Part shown: one piece after another, positions 24,830 to 32,347 of the stretch
How positions within the stretch are numbered: position 1 is the stretch's first letter
Layout: every line of letters starts with the position of its first letter
Source: Actinocrinis sp035650855
GTDB taxonomy: Bacteria > Actinomycetota > Actinomycetes > Streptomycetales > Catenulisporaceae
DNA: 36,645 nucleotides
Direction: 5' to 3'
NCBI RefSeq assembly: GCF_035650855.1
Contig: NZ_DASRGV010000071.1
Coordinates: forward strand, 1-36,645
Notes under the pieces: generated by a model
Databases searched by the model: none
What the model was told of the DNA's origin: nothing
Seen by the model: the letters and a program-made list of their open reading frames with translations, nothing else
Made by a program: the position numbers and the translations under genes

Positions 24830-26095
24830 CTACAGGCCGGCGGCGCGGAAGGCGGCCAGCGAGGGCTTGATCGTCGCGGTGACTCCGGTGTCGGCGACCG
24901 CGTCGAGGGTCTTGAGCCCGTCGCCGGAGTTGATCACGACGGTCTGCGCGTCGGGGTCGAGCACGCCGTTCTCCACGAGCTTACGCAGCACGCCGACGGT
25001 AACCCCACCCGCGGTCTCGGTGAAGATGCCCTCGGTGCGGGCGAGCAGCTTGATGGCCGAGACGATCTGCGCGTCGTTCACGTCCTCGATGGCGCCCCCG
25101 GTGCGCCGGGCGATGTCGAGCACGTAAGGACCGTCCGCCGGGTTGCCGATCGCCAGCGACTTGGCGATGGTGTCGGGCCGCACCGGCTTGACCACGTCGT
25201 GCCCCGCCTTGAACGCGGCCGAGACCGGGGAGCAGCCCTCCGCCTGGGCGCCGAAGATCCGGTACGGCCGGTCCTCGACGAGGCCGAGCGCGATCAGCTC
25301 CTTGAAACCCTTGTCGATCTTGGTCAGCTGCGAGCCCGAGGCGATCGGGATGACGATCTGCTCCGGCAGCTTCCAGCCGAGCTGCTCGGCGATCTCGTAG
25401 GACAGCGTCTTGGAGCCCTCGGCGTAGTAGGGCCGCAGGTTGACGTTGACGAAGCCCCAGCCCTCCCCGGCGTCGTCCCCGATCAGCTCCGAGCAGAACC
25501 GGTTGACCTCGTCGTACGTTCCGTCAATGGCGACCAGCCGGCCGCCGTACACCGCGGCCATGACGACCTTGCCGGTCTCGAGGCCGGCCGGGATGAACAC
25601 GCACGAGTCCAGGCCCGCGCGCGCGGCGGCCGCGCCCACGGCTCCGGCCAGGTTGCCGGTCGAGGAACAGGAGAGGGTCGTGAAACCGAAGGAGCGGGCG
25701 GCCTCGAGCGCGATCGCGACGACGCGGTCCTTGAAGGAGTGCGTCGGGTTGCCGGAGTCGTCCTTCACGTGCAGCGAGCGGATGCCCAGCTCGCGGGCCA
25801 GGTTCCGGGCGTTCACCAGGCGCGTGGAGCCGGGGTTCAGGTTCGGGCGGGAGGCGACGTCGGCCGGGACCGGCAGCAGCGGCGCGTACCGCCAGATCGA
25901 GTTGGGGCCGCGCTCGATGTCCGCGCGGGTCACGGCGCCGAAGTCGTACGCGACCTCGAGCGGGCCGAAACAGGATTCGCACACGTACCGGGGGCCGAGC
26001 TCGACCCTTTCGCCGCACTCGCGGCAGGACAGCGCTACCGCGCGGCCGAAGGCGGCGGACTCGGTGCGCGTGGGGAGCGTGGGTGTGATCGTCAT
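24830..26095 (-). CDS. thrC: Threonine-synthase-like PLP enzyme (possible homocysteine synthase)
   Basis: 421 residues. An N-terminal zinc ribbon (C24, C27, C39, C42 in LSCREC and YVCESC) precedes a fold-type II PLP domain. The Schiff-base lysine is K122 in NPTHSFKDR, and SCSSTGNLAGAVGAAAARAG plus VVINSGDGLKT bind phosphate groups. Family enzymes convert O-phosphohomoserine to threonine. The context argues for another use: a SAM-I riboswitch lies directly upstream, a MoaD/CysO-like sulfur carrier directly downstream, and no hom or thrB is nearby. O-phosphohomoserine plus a carrier thiocarboxylate giving homocysteine would fit. This is inference; plain threonine synthase is the fallback. The start is ATG 26095, 15 nt after the aptamer. 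Confidence 0.85.
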   Translation of the reverse strand: MTITPTLPTRTESAAFGRAVALSCRECGERVELGPRYVCESCFGPLEVAYDFGAVTRADIERGPNSIWRYAPLLPVPADVASRPNLNPGSTRLVNARNLARELGIRSLHVKDDSGNPTHSFKDRVVAIALEAARSFGFTTLSCSSTGNLAGAVGAAAARAGLDSCVFIPAGLETGKVVMAAVYGGRLVAIDGTYDEVNRFCSELIGDDAGEGWGFVNVNLRPYYAEGSKTLSYEIAEQLGWKLPEQIVIPIASGSQLTKIDKGFKELIALGLVEDRPYRIFGAQAEGCSPVSAAFKAGHDVVKPVRPDTIAKSLAIGNPADGPYVLDIARRTGGAIEDVNDAQIVSAIKLLARTEGIFTETAGGVTVGVLRKLVENGVLDPDAQTVVINSGDGLKTLDAVADTGVTATIKPSLAAFRAAGL

Positions 26096-26110
26096 GGCGA
26101 GGCCTCTCTC

Positions 26111-26238
26111 CTCATCTTCCCCGTCGGCTTTCGACGGGCCGGACTTGGCACCTACTTCCGGGCGGGCCTCGCGTCGCGAAGTCACCCGAGTGGTTGCCGG
26201 AGCTTCACAGGGCCGTTCCCTCAGCTCCTCTGGATGAG
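26111..26238 (-). ncRNA. SAM-I riboswitch (S-box leader)
   Basis: On the minus strand the leader shows the SAM-I layout. P1 is CTCATC (26238-26233) with GATGAG (26116-26111). AGAG then leads to P2 GGAGC/GCTCC. The conserved cores are GAGGGAACGGCCC, GAAGCTCCGGCAACC and AGGTGCCAAGTCC. P4 is CCCGTCG/CGACGGG with loop AAAGC (26138-26120), followed by GAAGATGAG. The 3' strand of P1 runs into GAGGAGAGAGG, the ribosome binding region of the threonine-synthase-like gene. Ligand binding could therefore hide the site and block translation when SAM is plentiful. Class I fits better than SAM-IV because of the GGGA...GCCC and P4 pattern. Confidence 0.9.
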
Positions 26239-26258
26239 CAATGCATATGAAGTTGTGT

Positions 26259-26275
26259 GCGGTACGGGGTACCGC
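26259..26275. promoter_or_regulatory. Palindrome upstream of the riboswitch
   Basis: GCGGTAC-GGG-GTACCGC is a perfect 7-bp inverted repeat with a 3-nt centre, about 20 bp upstream of the aptamer on its coding strand and between divergent genes. The position fits a protein operator over the promoter of the riboswitch transcript. No recognised family. Confidence 0.35.
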
Positions 26276-26451
26276 ATTCCTATGACCCTTATGGATCGTC
26301 TCGAACTCTACCGGACGGGCGCGATTCCACCACCTCCGTTTCACCTGTTGGGCATATGGTCCGACAGACTGGCGCTGTGGGTGGGTAGGGACGAAGCGCG
26401 GCGGGTGGACAGAGCAGAGCCGGCGAACCGAGACAGCGAGCGGATGGAGCG

Positions 26452-27435
26452 GTGGCGGACACAGTGGACGAGCTCGATCCGGCGCGCGAGTGGCTTTCCC
26501 GGCGCACCTCGCACGAGTCCGACTGGCCGCTGGCCAGCCTGCTCGGGCTGAAGGCCGGCAGCGGCGCCACGGTCAGCGTGGTGCTCCCCGCGCTCAACGA
26601 GCAGGACACGGTCGGCCCGATCGTCGCGGCGATCGTCGCCGACCTGGGCCGCCCGGGGCTGGTGGACGAGGTGGTCGTGGTCGACTCCGGCTCGACCGAC
26701 CGCACCGCAGCCGTGGCCGCCGCGGCCGGCGCTCGGGTCGTGCACCGCGAGGACGTGCTCACCTGCACCCCGACGCTGCCCGGCAAGGGCGAGGTGCTGT
26801 GGCGCTCACTGGCCGCCACCACCGGGGACCTGATCTGCTTCGTCGACGCCGACCTGGAGCAGTTCTCCTCGGCGGTGGTGCGCGGCGTGCTCGGCCCGCT
26901 GCTGGCCGATCCGCGGATCCTGCTGGTCAAGGCGGCCTACGAGCGGCCGCTCGCGGACGGCACGACCGTGCACCCGGCGGGCGGCGGCCGGGTGACCGAG
27001 CTGGTGGCGCGGCCGCTGCTCAACCTGTACTGGCCGGAGCTCGCCGGGTTCGTCCAACCGCTCGGCGGCGAGTACGCGGGCCGCAGGGACCTGCTGGAGT
27101 CGCTGCCGTTCCCGTGCGGCTACGGCGTCGAGTTCGCGCTGCTGGTCGACACCTACGCGGCGCACGGCTTGGACGCGCTGGCGCAGGTGGACGCCGGGAT
27201 CCGCCACCACAGGCACCAGGACGAGCAGGCTTTGGGCCGGATGGCGGCGGAGATCCTGCAGGTCGCACAGGCCCGACTGGGCGGACCCGAGGCGGTGTCG
27301 ACGAAGCTGACCCAGTTCGTCAGGGCGCCCGGCGGTTTCGCGCCGACGACTCGGGATATCGCCGTTCCGGAGCGGCCGCCGCTGAAGACGGCGGCGCTCG
27401 CGTGGACCGGCCAAGGGGCGCCGGAGGACCGCTAA
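26452..27435 (+). CDS. gpgS: Glucosyl-3-phosphoglycerate synthase
   Basis: 327 residues, GT81 retaining glycosyltransferase with a GT-A fold. It transfers glucose from a nucleotide-sugar to 3-phosphoglycerate, the first step to glucosylglycerate and, in mycobacteria, methylglucose lipopolysaccharide. It has SVVLPALNEQDTVGPIV, VVVVDSGSTDRTA, LPGKGEVLWRSLAATTGD, metal motif VDADLEQ (D132, D134), LNLYWPELAGFVQPLGGEYAG and GYGVEFALLVDTYAAHGLDA with IRHHRHQDE near the end. The start is GTG 26452, but GGAG is only 2 nt upstream; GTG 26464 is an alternative. The matching phosphatase (GpgP) is not in the window. The GT20 gene follows after 60 bp. Confidence 0.88.
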   Translation: MADTVDELDPAREWLSRRTSHESDWPLASLLGLKAGSGATVSVVLPALNEQDTVGPIVAAIVADLGRPGLVDEVVVVDSGSTDRTAAVAAAAGARVVHREDVLTCTPTLPGKGEVLWRSLAATTGDLICFVDADLEQFSSAVVRGVLGPLLADPRILLVKAAYERPLADGTTVHPAGGGRVTELVARPLLNLYWPELAGFVQPLGGEYAGRRDLLESLPFPCGYGVEFALLVDTYAAHGLDALAQVDAGIRHHRHQDEQALGRMAAEILQVAQARLGGPEAVSTKLTQFVRAPGGFAPTTRDIAVPERPPLKTAALAWTGQGAPEDR

Positions 27436-27495
27436 TCGAGACGAGTTGGCCCGGATGGTGATTAATCGGGGCCGGGCCTGGAAACGACGGACACC

Positions 27496-29049
27496 GTGTT
27501 CGGATCTGGCAGCACTGACAGCACCCATGGCGACGACGGCACCGGAAAGCCCGCGGACTCGGAGTACTCCGAGTCCGGCAAGGCCTCCGTCCTGGTCGCG
27601 TCGAACCGTGGCCCGGTCTCCTTCTCCCTGGCCGAGAACGGCGAGCTGAGCGCCAAGCGCGGCGGCGGCGGGCTGGTTTCCGGCCTCTCCTCGGTCGCGG
27701 CGGACGGCGAGGCGGATCAGGTGTGGGTGTGCGCCGCGCTCTCGGAGGGCGACCGGGCGGCCGCGCGCCGCTCGCCCGGCGGGCGGCTGGACCGGATCGG
27801 CCTGATCGACTCGGCCTCGCCGGTGCGGATGCTCGACATCGACGCCGGCACGCTGCATCGGGCGTACAACGCGGTCGCCAACTCGACGCTGTGGTTCATC
27901 CACCACATGCTCTACGCGACGCCGGTCAGCCCCAGCTTCGACGAGGGCTTCGAGCGCGAGTGGGAGTCCTACGTCGCGTACAACCGGGCGTTCGCCGAGG
28001 CGCTGGCCGAGGAGGCCGCCCCGCAGGCCCGGGTGCTCGTGCAGGACTACCACCTGGCGCTGGTCCCGAAGATGCTGCGCAACCTGCGGCCAGACCTTCA
28101 CATCGGGCACTTCTCGCACACGCCGTGGGCGCCGCCGGACTACTTCCGGATCCTGCCGGACCAGATAGCGACGGCCGTGCTCGAAGGCATGCTCGGCGCG
28201 GACCAGCTCGGTTTCCTGACGGAGCGTTGGGCGCTGGCGTTCATGGACTGCTGCGAGCGGTTCGGCGCGCAAGCCGACCGCGCGCGGATGACGGTGACTT
28301 CACCGCGCCAGGACGTCCCTACCCGGATCGGCGTTTACAGCCTCGGCGTGGACGCGGAGTTCATCGTCGAGCGGGCGAGCCGCGCGGACGTAGCGGGACG
28401 GCTCGCGGTGCTGCGCGAGTCGGTCGGCGACCGGCAGGTGATCGTGCGGGTCGACCGCACCGAGCTGTCGAAGAACATAGTGCGCGGCCTTGAGGCGTAC
28501 GCGGATCTGTTGCGTCGTCACCCCGAGTGGCGCGGCCGCGTGGTGCACGTCGCGTTCGCCTACCCGAGCCGGCACGACCTGCCCGAGTACCGCGAGTACA
28601 CCGCCGCGGTGCTGCGGACCGCGAAGCGGATCGAGGACGAGTTCGGCACGCCGGACTGGGAGCCGCTGATCCTGCACGTCGAGGACGACTTCGCGCGGTC
28701 GCTGGCGGCCTACCGGCTGGCGGATGTGGCCGTGGTCAACCCGATCCGCGACGGGATGAACCTGGTCGCGAAGGAGATCCCGATCGTCGCCGCGGCGACC
28801 GGAGGGGCCTGCGGGCTTGTGCTGTCGCGGGAGGCCGGCGCGTTCGCCGAGCTGGCCGAGGACTCGCTGGTGGTGAACCCGTACGACGTCACCGGCACTG
28901 CCGAGGCGCTGCACGCGGCGCTCTCGATGGACCGCGAGGAGCGGCGCAGGCGGTGCGAGCGGCTGGCGGCGGCCGGCGCGGCACTGCCGCCACAGCGCTG
29001 GTTTGCCCGGCAGCTGGCCGACCTGTCGCGCAGCGTCGAAGACCGGTAG
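27496..29049 (+). CDS. otsA: GT20 trehalose-6-phosphate synthase-like enzyme
   Basis: 517 residues, GT-B retaining glycosyltransferase of family GT20. Visible motifs are LVASNRGPVSFS, AKRGGGGLVSGL, NSTLWFIHHMLY, VLVQDYHLALVPKMLR, GHFSHTPWAPP, VRVDRTELSKNIVRGLEAY and NPIRDGMNLVAKEIPI. Canonical OtsA uses UDP-glucose and glucose-6-phosphate. The Arg and Lys of the R...SK phosphate-binding motif are kept, but the usual DY(S/T)KG is TELSKN here, marking a separate subfamily. No trehalose phosphatase gene follows. The N-terminal ~30 residues are polar and not part of the fold; the GTG start at 27496 is therefore approximate. The acceptor may not be glucose-6-phosphate, but trehalose phosphate synthesis is the default. 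Confidence 0.82.
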   Translation: MFGSGSTDSTHGDDGTGKPADSEYSESGKASVLVASNRGPVSFSLAENGELSAKRGGGGLVSGLSSVAADGEADQVWVCAALSEGDRAAARRSPGGRLDRIGLIDSASPVRMLDIDAGTLHRAYNAVANSTLWFIHHMLYATPVSPSFDEGFEREWESYVAYNRAFAEALAEEAAPQARVLVQDYHLALVPKMLRNLRPDLHIGHFSHTPWAPPDYFRILPDQIATAVLEGMLGADQLGFLTERWALAFMDCCERFGAQADRARMTVTSPRQDVPTRIGVYSLGVDAEFIVERASRADVAGRLAVLRESVGDRQVIVRVDRTELSKNIVRGLEAYADLLRRHPEWRGRVVHVAFAYPSRHDLPEYREYTAAVLRTAKRIEDEFGTPDWEPLILHVEDDFARSLAAYRLADVAVVNPIRDGMNLVAKEIPIVAAATGGACGLVLSREAGAFAELAEDSLVVNPYDVTGTAEALHAALSMDREERRRRCERLAAAGAALPPQRWFARQLADLSRSVEDR

Positions 29050-29171
29050 CAGGGTTTTGGCCTAGCGGCGCTATCGGCAATGGCACCGACTCTTAGTGCG
29101 GTGTTCATTGGAATACTGTGGCCCGCTGCGCCACAACCCTGCCCCCGCGTCGAACGGATGCCGCAACGTCC

Positions 29172-29795
29172 ATGGCCGAATTGATCTTCTTCTCCGGGAC
29201 GATGGACTGCGGCAAGTCGACGCTGGCGCTGCAAATGGACCACAACCGTTCCGCACGCGGTCGCCGCGGCCTGGTCTTCACCCGCGACGACCGGGCCGGG
29301 CACGGCGTGCTCTCCAGCAGGCTCGGGCTCTCCACGGCCGCGGTGGAGGCGGCCGAGGACACGGACCTCTTCGCGTTCACGGCGGCCGCGCTGGCCGCCG
29401 ATCCCGAGATCGATTACGTGATCTGCGACGAGGCCCAGTTCCTGAGCGCGCATCAGGTCGAGCAGCTGGCCGAGATCGTGGACGAGCTCGGCGTGGACGT
29501 GTTCGCCTTCGGCATCGCCACCGACTTCCGCACCCGGCTCTTCCCGGGCTCGCAGCGGCTGATCGAGCTGGCCGACGAGATCCGGGTCATGCAGGTGGAG
29601 ACGCTGTGCTGGTGCGGCGCGCGGGCGACCCACAACGCGCGCACGGTCGGCGGCGAGATGGTCGTCGAGGGCGAACAGGTCGTGGTCGGCGACGTCACTC
29701 CGGACCGAGAGGTGGTCTACACGGTGCTGTGCCGCCGTCACCACCGCGCCCGCCAAGCGCAGGGAGTGCCGGCACCGGCCGTTGCCTCTGCCTGA
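29172..29795 (+). CDS. tdk: Thymidine kinase (type II)
   Basis: 207 residues. It phosphorylates thymidine with ATP in the salvage pathway. Its P-loop is FFSGTMDCGKSTLA (S8-T17), the catalytic Glu is E87 in CDEAQF, and then FAFGIATDFRTRLFPGSQRL follows. A zinc-binding lasso has CWCGARATHN and VLCRRHH. It lacks the extra regulatory tail of human TK1, as bacterial enzymes do. ATG 29172 is chosen since the fold starts directly there; the Shine-Dalgarno is weak and the frame is open back to a GTG at 29118. It lies 122 bp after the GT20 gene, so it may have its own promoter. Confidence 0.9.
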   Translation: MAELIFFSGTMDCGKSTLALQMDHNRSARGRRGLVFTRDDRAGHGVLSSRLGLSTAAVEAAEDTDLFAFTAAALAADPEIDYVICDEAQFLSAHQVEQLAEIVDELGVDVFAFGIATDFRTRLFPGSQRLIELADEIRVMQVETLCWCGARATHNARTVGGEMVVEGEQVVVGDVTPDREVVYTVLCRRHHRARQAQGVPAPAVASA

Positions 29796-29951
29796 CCGCA
29801 GCTGCCCTCCCGCCGCAGGAGTCGGCGCCGACCGTCGCTGACGCCTAAGTAGCGCAACGCGGACAGCATCGAACGCAACGGCCTTCGCGAGCGCCCGAAC
29901 TCGGTCCGGTGGGCGCCGGTGACGTGGTCGTCGGAGCGGGCCAGGGCCGCG

Positions 29952-30425
29952 CTAGCGGCTTGCGCTGACGGTCCCGGTTCGGGCGGAGCGGGCCCGCTGC
30001 CGGGCGGCGCGCTGCCGACGCAGCCGCTTGACCAGCATCGGCTCGAACTCCTGCGCCTCCGGACGGTCGAGCAGCGCGTTGAGCACTTGGTAGTAGCGGG
30101 TCGCGGACATCTCGAAGCGGTCCCGGATCGCCTGTTCCTTGGCCCCGCTGTACTTCCAGTACTGCTTCTCGAAGGTCAGCACCGCGCGGTCGCGCTCGGA
30201 CAGCGGCCGAGTCTGCGGTGGGGCCGGTTCCGCTTCTGGCGGACCGTCAGTGACCTCGGTCACCACGGCGAGCTCGGCCGGCTCCTGCCGCTGCTCCGGG
30301 AACTCCCGCTCTGACGTGGCCTCAGACGGGTTCGGGATGAACGCTTCCGACGGATGCGGCTGCTCTGAGCCCACTTCACCCGACACGGCGTCGGACACAC
30401 GTTCGCGCAGCGTTCGCGACGTCAT
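29952..30425 (-). CDS. DUF3263 domain protein, HTH-like
   Basis: 157 residues. The N-terminal ~75 residues are acidic and disordered. The conserved part begins PLSERDRAVLTFEKQYWKY and continues GAKEQAIRDRFEMSATRYYQ, VLNALLDRPEAQEFEPMLVK, then a strongly basic tail (RLRRQRAARQRARSAR). This is the actinobacterial DUF3263 family. The central helices look like a sigma-region-4 style helix-turn-helix, and the basic tail also suggests DNA binding, but no function is established to my knowledge. The start is ATG 30425 with GAGGAG at about 8 nt. It is divergent from nagA. Confidence 0.82.
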   Translation of the reverse strand: MTSRTLRERVSDAVSGEVGSEQPHPSEAFIPNPSEATSEREFPEQRQEPAELAVVTEVTDGPPEAEPAPPQTRPLSERDRAVLTFEKQYWKYSGAKEQAIRDRFEMSATRYYQVLNALLDRPEAQEFEPMLVKRLRRQRAARQRARSARTGTVSASR

Positions 30426-30633
30426 CTGATTACTCCTCAGCTGCGGTGCACGCCCCCTGCCCTCTTTCCCATCGTATGCGCCACCGCCGACAAGTCGAGC
30501 AGCACCGAGCAAGTGAAGACCGCGAAGCGGCCGAGGGAAGCTGGAGCCGTTGCCGGGCCGGCGATCCCCTCGCCATCACGGCCTGCGAACGGCTCTGGCC
30601 CGGTCGGAGCCCCGTAGCGTAAGGTATTGCCGC

Positions 30634-30649
30634 TAAGGTCTATACCAAT
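30634..30649. promoter_or_regulatory. DasR-type operator (dre) upstream of nagA
   Basis: TAAGGTCTATACCAAT contains AGGTCTATACCA (30636-30647), which agrees with the DasR core TGGTCTAGACCA at 10 of 12 positions. It sits 58 bp before the nagA start codon. With the box in the PTS promoter it joins two distant loci into one likely N-acetylglucosamine regulon. Confidence 0.65.
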
Positions 30650-30706
30650 CCGGATCGAGCGGCCGCTGCGGCCCCGCCAGGTCCACCTCGACGCAAGGTA
30701 GTCCCG

Positions 30707-31891
30707 ATGCCAGTACTACGCCACGCCCGCCTCGTCCTGCCCGACGGTGTCGTCGAGAACGGCTGGCTGTGCACCGAAGGCGAGCGGATATCCGCCCTCG
30801 GCGGACCCGCGCAGCTGCCGCCGCCCGGCCCCGACGGCACGCGGCACGACCTGTCCGGCCACTACGTCGTGCCCGGCTTCGTGGACATGCATGTACACGG
30901 CGGGGGCGGCGGCGCCTTCTCCTCCGGCCGGATCGACGAGGCGCGCAACGCGGTCGCCTTCCACCTGAGCCACGGCACCACCACGATCATGGCCTCCACG
31001 GTCACCGGGGCGCTGTCCGATCTGGAGCGGTACGTCGCGGAGCTGGCCGAACTGGTCGAGGACGACGTGCTGGCCGGCATCCACCTCGAAGGGCCGTTCA
31101 TCGCCCGCTCCCGGTGCGGCGCGCACGACCCGAACCTGCTGCTCGACCCGGACCCCGAGGCGGTCAAGCGCCTGGTCAAGGCCGGGCGCGGCGCGGTGAG
31201 GATGGTGACCCTCGCCCCCGAGCTCGAGCACGGGCTCGAAGCGACCGGCCTGCTGGCCGACTCCGGCGTGATCGCCGCCATCGGCCACACCGACGCCACC
31301 TACGCCGAGGCCAACCTCGCCATCGCCCGCGGCGCCCGGGTCGCTACGCACGTCTTCAACGCGATGCGGCCGGTGCACCACCGCGAGCCCGGACCGGTTA
31401 CCGCCGCGCTGGAGCAGGAGGAAGTCTTCGTCGAGGTGGTCAACGACGGCATGCACGTGCATCCGTCCGTGGTCCACCTCGTCTTCTCGGCGGCCGGCGC
31501 GCACCGCGTCGCGCTGATCACCGACGCGATGGAGGCCGCGGGCGCTGCCGACGGCAAGTACCCGCTCGGGCCGCTCACGGTCGAGGTGAGCGATGGCGCG
31601 GTACGCGTCGCCGGGACCGACACGCTCGCCGGCTCCACGCTCACCATGGACAACGCGCTGCGCAACACCGTGCTCAGCGTCGGCGTTCCGATCGAGCAGG
31701 CCGCCGTCTCGGCCGCCCTCACCCCGGCCCGGGCGCTCGGCGTCGATGATCAGGTCGGCAGCCTGGAGATCGGAAAGTACGCCGACCTCGTGGTGCTGAA
31801 CGAGGATCTGCGCGTGGTCGCGGTCATGCGCCGCGGACGCTGGGTCCACGGCATGGGAGTGACGGCTTACGCTCCCGCGGTCACCCTTTAG
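30707..31891 (+). CDS. nagA: N-acetylglucosamine-6-phosphate deacetylase
   Basis: 394 residues, cytoplasmic metal-dependent amidohydrolase. It removes acetate from N-acetylglucosamine-6-phosphate, the product of PTS import. Metal and substrate motifs: VDMHVHGGGGG (H62, H64), IHLEGPF (E128), IGHTDATYAE (H194), THVFNAMRP (H215) and LITDAMEAAG (D273, catalytic). LAGSTLTMDNALRN and SLEIGKYADLVVLN complete the family pattern. The start is ATG 30707 with AAGG at 30695-30698 (8 nt). A DasR-type box lies upstream. nagB (glucosamine-6-phosphate deaminase) is not in the window. Confidence 0.93.
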   Translation: MPVLRHARLVLPDGVVENGWLCTEGERISALGGPAQLPPPGPDGTRHDLSGHYVVPGFVDMHVHGGGGGAFSSGRIDEARNAVAFHLSHGTTTIMASTVTGALSDLERYVAELAELVEDDVLAGIHLEGPFIARSRCGAHDPNLLLDPDPEAVKRLVKAGRGAVRMVTLAPELEHGLEATGLLADSGVIAAIGHTDATYAEANLAIARGARVATHVFNAMRPVHHREPGPVTAALEQEEVFVEVVNDGMHVHPSVVHLVFSAAGAHRVALITDAMEAAGAADGKYPLGPLTVEVSDGAVRVAGTDTLAGSTLTMDNALRNTVLSVGVPIEQAAVSAALTPARALGVDDQVGSLEIGKYADLVVLNEDLRVVAVMRRGRWVHGMGVTAYAPAVTL

Positions 31892-32097
31892 CAGGCGTAG
31901 CTTTGTCGACTTTCCACCCGAATGGATGACTAAAAGGCCATCGCACCCATTTGTCGGTTTTAGGAATGTAGTCCGGTTGAGAGAATCCGGATGAACGTGC
32001 CAACCATTTTCAACTGGCCGCGGTCCCGCGGGACCCGGCCAGAGGCGCGCTCACCAGTTCGGTCCGGCGGTTCCAACCGACAACACAGGGAGCGACG

Positions 32098-32292
32098 ATG
32101 GTTCTCTCCGTCTCCGGTGTACTGCTGCTCGGGATCATCACCTTCATCCTGTTCCGCAAGGACGGCCTGAAGGTCTCACACATGATCGTGTGCATGCTCT
32201 TCGGCTTCTATCTGGCCTCGACCTCGATCGCCAGCTCGATCAAGAACAGCGCCGACTCGGTCGCGGGGTTCATCAGCGGGTTGCACTTCTAG
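32098..32292 (+). CDS. 64-residue two-helix membrane protein
   Basis: A small protein with two predicted membrane helices: VLSVSGVLLLGIITFILF, then a short basic loop RKDGLKVSH, then MIVCMLFGFYLASTSIASSI, ending KNSADSVAGFISGLHF. The start is ATG 32098 with GGGAG at about 6 nt. It sits 55 bp before the P-loop ATPase gene on the same strand, so the two are probably made together. I recall similar small proteins beside FtsK/TraB-like ATPases in streptomycetes, which would suggest a membrane partner for the ATPase. Function unknown. Confidence 0.7.
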   Translation: MVLSVSGVLLLGIITFILFRKDGLKVSHMIVCMLFGFYLASTSIASSIKNSADSVAGFISGLHF

Positions 32293-32347
32293 CGGCGGGC
32301 CGGGACCAGCGCCATGACAGGGCTGTCGAGATGACGGGGCCGCGCAC

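Noticed and set aside
26345..26451. Searched for a tRNA or further riboswitch before gpgS
   Set aside because: No cloverleaf or aptamer core found; only promoter-like AT-rich patches.
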